64,000 nt of DNA from Setomelanomma holmii (taxonomy: Eukaryota; Ascomycota; Dothideomycetes; Pleosporales; Phaeosphaeriaceae). The DNA lies in assembly GCA_010015745.1 (NCBI GenBank), contig ML978268.1, forward strand, positions 29,224 to 93,223, given 5' to 3'. Shown here piece by piece: positions 30,463 to 41,609 of this stretch. The notes below the pieces were generated by a model that did not search any database, was not told the DNA's origin, and saw only the letters and a list, made by a program, of their open reading frames with translations. Position numbers and translations under genes: made by a program. How positions within the stretch are numbered: position 1 is the stretch's first letter; each line of letters starts with the position of its first letter.

Positions 30463-33348
30463 TTACAGCGCAAGCACGGCCGCAGCAACAGCCGCAACCG
30501 TAGCTCCCATCCCCGCCTTCATCGAGCTAGCCGCACCAGAGAACTGCGGACCACCAGTCCCCGTACTATTGAACCTAGTCTGATACGCACACGTCAAAGC
30601 AACAGGTCCCTTGACCGTCTGCTGTCCGTTCGTGCCGAGCAGAGTAATGTTCTTGATACTGACACTAGCGTTGTAGCCAAAGTCTCCAGACATGCTGAAA
30701 GCGCCGTTGTTGTAGGTAAATACAATGTTGCTGGTAGACTTCTGGTTGATGGAATCACCGTCATCGAGGTAGAGTGTCCCATATGCCTGATTCGTCCCAT
30801 TGGGCGCGATCCATAGAACGAAGTCCTGCTTGCGGAGCTCGGTAGTTGTGTTTGCGAATTCTGCGCGGAGAGGCAAGATGGAGCCGCCGCGGATGTGTAG
30901 GGGAATCGTGTCGATTCCGATGTTGGTTAGGTTGATGTATGATGCGTTACCCTGGACGCGCTGGAGTGTCCAGAAATCGTAGAATGTCTCGTTGGGCAGG
31001 TAGATGCTCACACTTGTGCTGTTCTCCGCAAGCACAGGCGACACGAGGACGTCGTCGCCGAAGAAGAACTGGTGCTCAATGCCGAATGTGTTGGTGTCTT
31101 CGGGGTAGTGGTAGAAGAGAGGGTTGAGCGACGGAAGGCCAGTGACGGTTTGACGATGGAATGCGGTGTAGAAGTAGTCTAGAAGACGGTAGCGGACGGG
31201 GAACATCTTCCTTGCCGCCGCAGTTGTCAAGTTCCAGCGGTAGGGTTCCTGGTCGATACTGGTATCACCAGCATGGTTACGCATGAAGGGATAGAAAGCT
31301 CCTAAAGCAGTCCAGCGCGCGCATAGGGTCTCAGTGGTGTTACCCGCAAATCCGCAAACGTCAGGGCCGACCATGGGAATCTGGAAGATGGAGTTGAAGT
31401 TGAGGACGCCCGCAATGCTGAAGCGGTACTGTTCCCACAAGCTGACGTTGTCGCCGAGCCACTTTCCGACATGCTTGCCAAGGCCCACAAAAGATGAGCG
31501 AGTGATAACGAGTGGCCGGCGACCAGGACGACGAGCTTCCATTGATGCACGTGACGCAATGGACATCATAGAGCCCCAAAAGTTGTGGGTGTCGTAGTGG
31601 TATGTACCATCGTAGTTTTGGATGTCGGTGTCCAGGGTCTTGTTGCTGATGGAACCCGCAGCATTGGCAATCTCATAAGCAGGATTGATGAGATCACGAC
31701 CGGACAGACCTGGGTGTTCAGCGAGATCAGCAGAATTGTTTGACACCTGGCGCTTGCCGAACGTCTTGAAAGGGTGAGAGCTGAGCTGACGAGTTTGCAG
31801 AGAACGCCTCGTGGAATTTCGGCCCGGCTGGAAACCTGCAGGGAAATCAGGAATTGGGCGACCTGCATTTTGGCGCACTGGCAGAGGCTCTGGAGGATTC
31901 TTGGACTCCATCGAGTATGCATCCGGGTTTAGGCATGGGTACGGGCAAAAGTTGGCGGGCTCGTTCATGTCGTTCCACAGGCCATCAATATCAACGCCGG
32001 TTGAGGGATCAAAGAACTCAGCAAACTTGGTGTCCCAGTATTGCTGAGTGTTGGGGTGAAACCAATCAGGGAACACGGTAGGACCAGGCCAGACAGCGCC
32101 TTGGAAGAAAGAGCCGTTGGACCTCTTCTGGAAAACCTCGAGCTCGGCACCATCGTTGTAGCCAGCATAGTCACCACGCCACACAGCAGAGTTGACCATG
32201 ACAATGTAGTGCTGCTGGTGCTTGTGAAGATAATCCACCAGCTGTCGAACGAGCTCAAGTGGATAGCGCTCAGGGTCCAAAGTGAACAGGCGACGGAGGT
32301 CCATGTAGTCTATGTCGGTCCACATGGTCTGCGATGCGTTAGTCCAGAAGCCACATGTTGTGTTGTAGAACTCACCTCGAGGGGAATCCCGGCAAGTGAG
32401 TAATTCGCCACAACCTCAGCCACTTGCCACACGTCCCGATAGCCGTACTTGCACTGATGAGAACCGAAGCCCCAATATGGCATCATGGAAGGCGTGCCAG
32501 AGAGAGCCGAGTATTGAACGGCAACCTCCTTGGGCGTAGGGCCAGCAAGGAAGTACAGATCAACGACACCTCCCAGAGCATTGTACTCAAGGAATGTGCC
32601 CTCCGAATCATCAATCTTAATGTCCATGCCCGCAGAGCTAGCTAAGAAGACACCATGGGTGCCGTTCTCGCCTCTGTGATCCAAGTAGACAGGATGCGAT
32701 CCATAGAGATTGGAGCCAGATGGAGTACCGTAAGCATCACGGTTCCATAGCGTTCTGGTGTAGTTGGTAGTGTTGAGCTGGAATGGGTCTGTAGACTCGC
32801 CGAGGCCGTACAAGCTGGGCGAATCCGGCAGGCTTGTTCTCAGGCGGAGATATTGGTTCTCAAAGACAAATGGCGCCGCCGAAGAGTTGAACAGCGTCTC
32901 GTTGTTTGCCTTGCGGGAGATAGCGAAGGTGAAAGGGTTGTTGGTCCATGAAAAGGCAAGGTCCGAGCTGTCTGGAGTAGCATTACCACTGTCAGACGGT
33001 CTCGGCCAGACAGACTCCTGAAGTTGGAAGACTTCTTCCGCTTGATCGAAGATCTTGACGTGCAGTCGCTGGTCTGGCGACAATTAGCCTCGAGATGTTG
33101 CTTTGGTTGATGTCTAACATACTAGTCTGATATTCCACCAACAATTTCAAGTTGGTAAGATCGGTGCCATAGACGTTGCACGCAGTGCCTGCAAGCGCAA
33201 GATCTGCTGTGATCGTAGAGCCGCTGGTCTGCACATTGCTGGCTGTGTAACCCGGGCATTGATCAAGGGATGAGCTTTGCCGCTTAACCATAGAAGAGGC
33301 CAACACGGTGAGAGCTGACCCAAGCAGAACGAGTTCTCTGGAGATCAT
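30463..33348 (-). CDS. GH31 alpha-glucosidase, secreted, probable GPI anchor
   Basis: Glycoside hydrolase family 31 enzyme releasing glucose from alpha-1,4/1,6 glucans and maltose. Exons 33348-33123, 33073-32376, 32328-30463; 929 residues. Signal peptide MISRELVLLGSALTVLASS. GH31 N-terminal beta domain, then LYGLGESTDPF, GSHPVYLDHR, PYWGFGSHQCKYGYRDVWQV and TMWTDIDYMD across the third junction. Catalytic nucleophile Asp in DGLWNDMNEPANF; acid/base region FMRNHAGDTSIDQEPYRW; VGPDVCGFAGNTTE. Many N-glycosylation sites. The C-terminus is a small-residue site (GAASS) followed by a hydrophobic tail (GATVAAVAAAVLAL), which predicts a GPI anchor, so it probably sits at the cell surface. TATAAGAGG lies about 55-60 bp upstream of the ATG. 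Confidence 0.93.
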
Positions 33349-33400
33349 GGTGTCTAGTGATCGTGAACCTATCTGTCGGGAGTCATGTTGAGGATCATGT

Positions 33401-33410
33401 CCCTCTTATA
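33401..33410 (-). promoter_or_regulatory. TATA box of the GH31 gene
   Basis: On the minus strand TATAAGAGGG, 53-62 bp upstream of the ATG at 33348. Confidence 0.5.
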
Positions 33411-34469
33411 CTTGCTCGAGATTTGCAGTCTCCGCCACGTACCGAGTCGTGATCGAAGCCTAGCAAGCATCGTACGCTTGGATCCTACTTTCTTACCAGT
33501 CACGGGCTAGCAGAGGCTATACATCTGCATCCAAGCCTCGCTCCCCGCAATAGCCGTCATCATTGAGGTAAGCGCAAGCAGGCAATGGCCTTGGCTTTGC
33601 GATCCTCCAGCAGTTACGCAGTAACACGGCGGGGTCGTATGCGGGTCACGATGCTTGTATAACCGGAGATCTGCCCGCTTGGAGGTGAAGACTGACACCA
33701 GAAACGCGGAGCTGTAGACCTGGGGAACTTGCGGAGAAGCACTAGTGCATCTTGCACGGGACGAGGAGATGAGCTGCGTGGTAGGCGCGGAGGCGAGGGA
33801 ACGATTTGCTGTGTGTCGGACCGCGGCAGTGTCTGATTGGCCAGTTGTCGGGCCGCAAGCAAACATACTTCCGCCGCAACGAACGTCAATTCTCCAAGAC
33901 TTCGAGGAACAATGAACGGAACGCGAGCGGATATGAACCGGCGTAACGCTCGACATATGCCGCGGGAAAGATGCTCGTCAGCCGCTACTTGAGTCCATTC
34001 GCGTTTGGCAAAGGCCGGGGATTTCTGAGCGCATGTGACTAGCATGTATGCGAACCCGGGTTTTGTACGTCGCTGTCTGCGATGAAGCACAATGCGATAC
34101 TCTCGCAAGATGATCAGTGGTTAAACATGTACAAAACTGCCTCTATATGCTTGATCATTAGCCATTCTCTTGGCCAACAGCGATCTGTGTTATAAGAATC
34201 CCAGAGGACTGACATTGCTAGGCCAGCAACTACCGATTGCATTTACTCTTGTTCATGAGAGTCCTGGCATGTAGATGCGGGAGAACACAGAGAGCAGGTC
34301 ACCAAAACCATGTTTACGACGAGACAATGCAGTTGAGGTTCTGCAGGTGTGATGTCCTTCGACGTCGTCGAATTGGGTTTAGCGTCACAGTCGCGCGCAA
34401 CATTTGCAGGCACGCTTTCGCGAAAGCGTTCCGACATCTCACAGCAACAAATCCACCAACATTAACACC
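33411..34469. other. divergent intergenic region, GH31 / PRP19
   Basis: About 1.1 kb. Antisense open frames (33507-33956, 33614-34108) overlap, have no motif and are rejected. Presumably holds carbon-source control sites for the glucosidase, which I could not assign. Confidence 0.4.
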
Positions 34470-35938
34470 ATGCTTTGCGCCATATCCGGCGAAGCTCCTC
34501 GGGAACCCGTCGCCTCCCGGAAAAGCGGCAATGTTTTCGAGAAGCGCCTTATTGAGGCACACATCGCCGAGAACCACACCGACCCTGTTACTGGCGAAGA
34601 TCTCGCAGTCGAGGACCTGATTGAGCTCAAGTCTCCGCAAGTCGTCACACCACGAGCGCCGAACTTCACCTCGATACCTGCGTTGCTCAGCGCCTTCCAA
34701 AATGAGTGGGACGCAATAGTGCTGGAAACACACACGCTGAAGCAACAGCTCGCGCAGACGCGACAGGAGCTCAGCACCGCTCTCTACCAGAATGACGCAG
34801 CAACACGAGTGATTGCACGACTGTCACGCGAAAGAGATGAGGCACGAGAGGCGCTGTCGAATGTGACCATTAGCGGCGGCGCAGCCAACGGCGATGCCAT
34901 GCAGGTTGACGGCCAGGCTCTGCCTGAAGAGTTGGTCGCTAAGGTCGATGAGACACAAGCACAGTACGTGAACCAACACAGCGGTGTCATGGCACATCTA
35001 ATGAGAACAGACTTTTCGCAACGCGCAGAAAGCGTCCCATTCCCGACGGCTGGATCACTGGCGAAGAGCTTGCGACCTTCGACACGACATCCTCTAGCGA
35101 ACCTCTATACCCTGCAAGCACCGAAGTTTCCCTCAATGAATCCGGCGACTTGGCGCTTTTTGGAGGAGCAGATGGTGTTGCAGGCGTCTACTCACTCTCA
35201 CAGGAAAAAGTGGTTCTGGCGCTCAAGGCAGGCAGCGCCGTCACTGCGACGTCGTGGTGGGGAGAGCGCGCTGTTGTAGGCACAGCGGCAGGTCACATCA
35301 AGATCTTCGAAAACGGGAACGAGATTGCGCAAGTTGGTTCACATGCCGGCGCGGTCACGTCCATTTCTCTGCACCCCAGCGGAGCGCTCCTCGCATCTGG
35401 CGGCGCAGACAAGCGCTTCGCCTTCTACGATCTCTCGACCTTCAAGACTGTCTCGCAAGTCTACACCGAAGCCGATATTAGCTGCTGTTCGTTCCACGTC
35501 GACGGTCTGCTCTTTTTCGTTGGCAGCTCAGACGGCAAGATCCGAATCTACGATATCAAAACTGGCAGCAACATGGTCGAGCTCGAGACTGGCGGCCCCG
35601 TCAAGTCCATCGCATTCAACGAGAACGGCACATGGTTCGCGGTCGTGCAGGCAGGTTCAAGCAACGTCTCGGTTTGGGACATTCGAAAGCAGAATGTCGT
35701 CAAGGTATTGGACGCTGACAGCGCAGTCCAAGGAGCCGAGTGGGATTACACTGGCCAGTTTCTGGCTGCAGCTGGCATAGGCAGCGTTTCCGTACATCAG
35801 TACACGAAGTCATCCAAGAGTTGGTCCGAGCCCGTGCGAAAGGCAGTCCCAGCCAAGGATATTGCCTGGGGCGCGAGTGCACGCCAGCTGGTTGCTTTGA
35901 CGCCAGAAGGCGGTGTGAGCGTTCTGAGTGCTTCATAG
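34470..35938 (+). CDS. PRP19: pre-mRNA-processing factor 19, U-box E3 ligase
   Basis: Core of the NineTeen complex, which activates the spliceosome and acts in DNA repair. Exons 34470-34963 and 35011-35938, 473 residues. N-terminal U-box MLCAISGEAPREPVASRKSG...VFEKRLIEAHIAENHTDPVTGEDL. Central coiled coil (HTLKQQLAQTRQELSTALYQ, VIARLSRERDEAREAL) mediates tetramer formation. After the 47-bp intron comes ATRRKRPIPDGWIT, the conserved linker, and a WD40 beta-propeller (SISLHPSGALLASGGADKRF, CCSFHVDGLLFFVGSSDGKI, SIAFNENGTWFAVV, and so on) to the end. The WD units are regular and intact. Start is the first ATG ahead of the U-box. Confidence 0.95.
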
Positions 35939-36539
35939 TACAACATCATTGGAAGGACAAGAAGCTCGCGGAACTTTCATCGTAACTCTGGCCTGGAGAG
36001 GATAGTTGGGTGGAAGAAGTCCGGCGCTGGATTGCAAATGTAGGAAAAGCAATCTGACACAGGCTTGGACAAAAGCAAACGGCGTTCGTCTTGAGATTGG
36101 ACATGTTCCTCCAAGGAAGCGATATAGAGGCGCAGAGGTATTCAGAGCGTCAGTGTATAACACAACAGAACCTTGCCTTGGTGCAACCACTCACGATGCA
36201 TATTGTTGTGGCGACCTGCGTGTAAATAATTGATTCTCGTCGAAGATTCGGGGAGGTGAGGCAGATTCAGTATCAAATCACGTAGAACAGTCGCGTAGCA
36301 CAAGGATGATTTTATGGTTCAGTCGAGGTGAAGTGTTGTTTTGTCATTGTGGTCGATGCGGCGCGATCTCCAATCTGCAAGCGCTCCCGATCCGCCGCCA
36401 CCTACGGTTTCGCCAACCTCACGACACGAACGCTCCACCACCACCCTCGGGGATCCGACCTTCTTCTCTTAAACACCGCTGCTCACTCTGTCGGGCCCAT
36501 TCTCGCTCCCGCTACGGTTGCACGACACCATTCACCGAT

Positions 36540-38012
36540 ATGGAAGGAGGCTTGCCCTTGGGGTACACACAGCGAGGACAGAAGGTGAGTACCTGTTGAA
36601 GCAGATGAGCGGCTACGAGCAAAAGCTGACGAATATTCTGCAGCGCCGGCACTCACCTCACCGCCCTGTAGGCGTCGATCGTCCTGTCTCGCCCGCCTGG
36701 CACTTTCCGAATAATAACTTCTTCAACGCCGCCGTGAACGCACCTTCCGGAACGTCCGATCGCGACAACAGAACAAGTTTTTACCGCGACCGGCCCACTT
36801 GGATGCCACAGTCACGTATAGAGCGCCCCGTCTCACCTCGCGCCGAACACCCATACACCTCTGGCCTGCACCCCCCACGAGCCGACAACATGGAACAACC
36901 ACAGAGACATGAGGGCGATGGATTTGACTACAGGCGGCCAGCTGGCTTCCACTACACACCACTTCAGCTGAGTGAGGAAGAGGATGATGATATGCACATC
37001 GATCCCAGTCAGGATGACGAAGAGGACGTCATCGACTTGACGGCCGACGACTCGGGGTATGGAGCAAGCCAGGATGAGAATAGTGGAGATAGGCAAGGCA
37101 GGAGCGACGCAAATGGACGGAACGAAAGACGGGAAAGACCACGGCCACGGCTGCCTCAGGGCATGGACATCATCATCAACTTGGACAACGGCGAGGAGAC
37201 TTGGCGTAGAGCAACGCCACCACCAGAACCTGGGTCGCCTGAGATCGAGTTTATATCGTCACGCACAATCGATCCGCCCCAGCGACCGACGCGACCGTTC
37301 GGCTACACTGCAGATGGGGACGAGGTGGAATTCGTGGGGTCAAATCCTTTGCCAGAGGAAGAGGTGCAGAGGCGACGAGACGAAGAGATGCGACGTGCCA
37401 TGGACGTGATACGCAGGGTCGAGTTCAATGGACGCGGTCCATTCACGCATCTCCAGGCCCAAATTCAACGAACTCTGGTCCGAGTCAACCGCATAGACCC
37501 CAATCAGCAACGGCCTCCTTCTGTGCCTCCACGAGGGGCGAGGCGCGCTCGAGGCACCATTCGAGCAGGCTTTGCTGCACCTTTGATGGAGTACGAAATG
37601 GTCGGCTTCGACTTGGGCTTTGGTTTTGAACCGCCTAGAAGAGCAGAGCCACCAGCACCAACGTACAGTGCACCGGACAATGCGCCCGAAGGCTTCACAA
37701 GAAGCCCACAAGAAGATGGCAACTTGATATGCCCCAACTGTGAGGAGGAGCTCTGCGTTGGCGATGATGAAGTGAAGCGACAGGTGTGGATCGTGAAGAG
37801 CTGTGGTCACGTAAGTGTCTCCATGATTATTCACAATAGAATACTAATTAGCCTAGGTGTACTGTGGCGAATGCACAACGAACAGATCTGCCAAACGCAG
37901 CAGCAAAGGCAAAGAAAGGTCACCGAGGACGAAACCTTTCAAAGAGTGCGTGGTCGAGGATTGTGGGAAGAAGGTGACAAATCCGAAACACATGTTCCAG
38001 ATCTTCCTATAA
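36540..38012 (+). CDS. RING-finger protein with SUMO-interaction-like motif
   Basis: Three exons: 36540-36584, 36644-37810, 37857-38012; 455 residues. Exon 1 (MEGGLPLGYTQRGQK) is joined by a 59-bp intron with GTGAGT donor and CTGAC branch; without it an in-frame ATG at 36605 would serve. The middle is disordered and Pro/Arg-rich, with an acidic EEEDDDMHIDPSQDDEEDVI running into VIDLT, which looks like a SUMO-interacting motif. The C-terminus is a RING-like zinc finger: LICPNCEEELCVGD, IVKSCGHVYCGECT (across the second junction), then KECVVEDCGKKV. This matches fungal SUMO-targeted or nuclear RING ligases in layout; a specific name (for example SLX8) is not justified. Probably nuclear. Confidence 0.78.
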
Positions 38013-38630
38013 GTTCGATTCGACCAATACATTTTCCGAAGCTTTCCGGCACATTTACACATGCCCACATCGTCGGGATGGCGGCGTACTTCGAGATACC
38101 CACACATTTTCCAGGACATACATTCGGTCACTTCCAGCTCGATGGCGTACATCTGAGCCAGGGCTTCCCTACACGACGATAACGTCCAGTCTTTCGAAAT
38201 TCGTTGGCACTTGCATAGCACAGAGCTTTTCTGGTCGTAGCTTCGACTTGACAATGGTCAAGCATGACATATGGTGCATTGCGTATTTTCTTGCGCCCAT
38301 GAGACATGTACTACAATATCTAGCACGACGATATATTATGAGAATTGAGATAAGTTTGGACGATGACAAGTGGTGAGCGATGCAGTGAACATCTGCTCTA
38401 AATCAAACCCAATAAATCTACATGTCGCTGCGAAGTCGGATTCGAATGATCTCATCTCGCGTCTCGCTACAGTGCGAACGACAGGGATACGTGCAGGTAC
38501 GCGAACCGAGGCTTGGACAATTCTCGCCTGCATCTCAACGCTTGAGCCTGAGGCATCATCATTCTTCTCTACCTCGACACCATCTCGTCTTACATTGAAT
38601 TGAGATCATTCGCAGTCGACCCAAGTAATC

Positions 38631-39428
38631 ATGCCACCGAATTCAAAGACCTCGGCTGGCACTCGCAAGCGCGCATCTTCTCCACTCAAAAACACCTACC
38701 TGCTCGCCTACAATGCCCTATCAGCAGCGCTATGGGCCGGCGTCTTGTACAAGACTGTCACCATCGGCGCGAATGAAGTCATATCAGCTGGCAAGAATGG
38801 CTGGTTTACCAGCGGCGAGCCACCCCTCAGCGCACTGCAAAAGGGACTCGGCAGTGGGAAAGTCTACGACGAATTGGAAGAATACACGCGCTTGACGCAA
38901 AGCCTTGCAGGATTGGAAGTCCTACATAGCATCCTGGGTACGTCCAATGCGTACAGCCACAATTGGAGATGTAGTAAATGCTAACGAACCACAGGCATTG
39001 TCCGCGCCCCGCTCTTGACAACCCTCATGCAAGTCGCCTCTCGCTTCCTCCTCGTGCACCTCATCGCCACGCCCTACGCCTTTCCCAGCACAACACGCCT
39101 CTCGCCGGCATACAGCACCATGCTACTCGCGTGGTCCTTTACCGAAGTCGTGCGGTATTCGTACTTTGTCTTCAACCTATCTGGCATCGGCGTGCCGCGG
39201 CTGTGGACGTGGTTGCGCTACAACACCTTCCTCGTCTTGTACCCCCTTGGCGTTGCATCTGAGTGTTGGCTGGTGTATAGCGCTATTCCTGCTGCGAGCA
39301 AGAAGAATGAATACTATGGGTATGCGCTCTGGGCGGTGTTGGCGGTTTATGTACCAGGGTTTTATGTTCTGTTTACGCATATGCTCAACCAGAGGGGAAG
39401 GGTCATGAGGGAGGGTAGGAAAGCGTGA
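38631..39428 (+). CDS. PHS1: very-long-chain (3R)-3-hydroxyacyl-CoA dehydratase
   Basis: ER membrane enzyme for the third step of very-long-chain fatty-acid elongation, feeding sphingolipid synthesis. Exons 38631-38937 and 38995-39428, 246 residues; intron with CTAACG branch. Several membrane spans: YLLAYNALSAALWAGVLYK, LLTTLMQVASRFLLVHLI, MLLAWSFTEVVRYSYFVF, ALWAVLAVYVPGFYVLFTH. The active-site region RYNTFLVLYPLGVASE contains the catalytic Tyr and Glu of the PTPLA family. LEVLHSILGIVRAPLL crosses the junction and matches the family. C-terminus is basic (RGRVMREGRKA), consistent with ER retention signals. Confidence 0.92.
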
Positions 39429-39698
39429 TTGGTGGGACTCGGACTATCGATGAGGTTGAAAAGGGATGAAAAGGACGAAGAAGCGCAGACGAGACGAGAC
39501 GATACCCCAGGACCATCGTATCATGTATATTACCATTCCAAGAATAATCGCAAATACTCGAAAATGTATCTATTCAAACAAATCCCGCAGACCAAACGCC
39601 CACCCTTCCTCCATCTCATCCCCATCCCAATCCCCATCTCCATCAAATCCTAAACGGCGCAAACCCCATGCCCACCGCCCTTAACCCCCTGTCAGCAC

Positions 39699-40146
39699 CT
39701 ATCCCAACCCCCTCTTCTTGTTCTCCAAATACGCATCCGCCTCCTCGCTCGTCATTTCCCTATACTTCATGATCATTTCCTTCGTCTGGGCTTGTTCTTC
39801 GGGCATTGAAGGCGGTGTTGACTTTTTGCGAAGCAGGCTGCCGAGTTTGGACTTGTGTTTGGTGGGTTCTGGAGTGGGCGGGGGTTTGGTGAGGGAGTGT
39901 GCGGATGAGGTTGAAGAGGTGCGTGTTGCGGTTGTTCCGAGGTCGGGGGATGGGCATTGGGTTGATATCGGAAAGGGTGGAGTCTGGGGTTAGGTTTTTT
40001 AGTGCGTCGATGATGTGGACGATAGGGATTCATCGAGAGAAAGGCAGTTTACGTTTGACATGCATCTCCTCGGTCCTGATGCAAGGGCTGAAAAGGTCGA
40101 TTTGGAACTTGAGCGCCATTGCTGAGAGTTGTACGCTTTTATTCAT
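39699..40146 (-). CDS. small protein gene, exon structure unresolved
   Basis: Not recognised. The C-terminus is clear in one frame (TPEPTKHKSKLGSLLRKKST, then PEEQAQTKEMIMKYREMTSE, EEADAYLENKKRGLG) and ends at TAG 39701-39699. The likely first exon starts at ATG 40146 or 40119 (MALKFQIDLFSPCIRTEEMH) and ends near a GTAAAC donor at about 40052. Possible acceptors lie at CCCCAG (about 39983) and CTCCAG (about 39863). The latter joins the frames correctly; the former would lead into a different open frame (THLFNLIRTLPHQTPAH) that ends earlier. So a spliced protein of roughly 80-140 residues; the exact form needs transcript data. Confidence 0.5.
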
Positions 40147-41609
40147 GATGTGAGATAGTTCAGTATGACGAAGATATTCAGCAAGAGCTTTGAAAATGAC
40201 TTTCGAGAGGATAATTCATTGCCCTTCCATCATGCGCCGTGTTTCTGCAATATAGCTGTTATAGCCTAGCGGTGTTTCAAGCAGGAGTGGTAGAGGCTGC
40301 GTCCATGAGGCGCCTCGTGACAAGCTCGTATGCGCATTGAGTACAGGACCAGAGTCAAATGTTTGCAATCTTCGATAGGCGGATAAACCTGCGAAGCGTT
40401 CTGTGGCTCTATCGCTGGTCAGCCCTGCGAGGCTGCACAGAGTGTAGGAAAGGGCCGGTGCGTGGTTGTGGTGGGCACGGCGTTTGGAGGCTCACAAACG
40501 ACAACGCGGATGCGACCAGCGCCTCACAGACGCGGAAGTCTTCAGAAAGTGTATCCTGCCTGAATATGAGGCATATGGGAAAGAAGCCAGGATTAAACTT
40601 GACAAAAGTAGGGTCTTTACGTTTCTACAAGGAGGAACGAATCGACTAACAGTGATGATGTATTCGGGCAGATCGAGCTCTAGGTGTCCGTCAGCTACGT
40701 CGATGTTCGTGGAGCCACCCATAGCAAACCCAAGTATTATGATACATTTCGGAAGTCGAGATGCTGCACGCTCAGCGAATCGTAGTATGGCCGGTGGATG
40801 AATGGGCTTAGCAGGACTTGCCTTGTCGGGCATTATGTTCAAATGCTGCATGCTGCGTACTGCTTTGAAACACAAGAAAGAAAATTGAACTAGACGATGA
40901 TAGGATTGGCCATAGGACGAAAGTTTTGTTTGTGAGGACGTCCACGTGGACACTATTACACTCTTCAGCATCAGGTGCCTCAGTGCCTCCTGAGAGCGCT
41001 TGCACTGCAGGAGGCACTATGTGATAGGAACCATGGCGGCTCACGTCTTGCTCTGCGATTTCAAGAAGAGGCCCATTCCAGTTTCATTGTATCGACCGGT
41101 GATATAGCGGGTCGATAGTACGAAAAGCTGTAGAGGTTTAGGTGACGCGATGTCATTCACGCCAGGTACAGAGATCCAGGCCCCGCGCTAGTAATTCTTA
41201 GCGTGATCAGTAAGCACCGATAGCAGTAGCCGGCCCACCGTCCTTCTACACTCTCTACACAGTTTTTCTGCGTCTATCTTTAGCATACCTCGATAGAGTA
41301 GTCCGGCTTGTCCACCATGCAGCCCATCGCTCATGGCACAGCGAACTTGCCTGCTCCTGGTGATCACTGGCGACTCTTCTCCCGCCTAACCCACGACGGC
41401 GACTCATGTCCCATTGTCTCATCCCTGGCACCTTGCAATCGGACTTGTTCGACTAGACGCAATGGCGGATGACTTCCACTACAGACTGCATGCCAAGTAT
41501 TGGGCTTTTGGACGTTCCTAGAGACCTCCAAATCCTGATTCTGTCACTCCTGGATGTTCGACATTTGCTTGTAGGTCATTTACCTGTTCGTTCTCATGTC
41601 TTATACACG
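40147..41609. other. intergenic region, no supportable gene
   Basis: 1.46 kb. A minus-strand stretch near 40650-40840 reads weakly protein-like (AILRFAERAASRLPKCIIIL) but has no start, no end and no motif. At 41490-41560 the plus strand has an F-box-like piece (PSIGLLDVPRDLQILILSLL) in frame with the gene that follows; see findings. Confidence 0.35.

Noticed and set aside
40492..40971. 159-residue minus-strand frame
   Set aside because: No family, no clean start; a possible intron near 40640 does not lead to a coherent protein.
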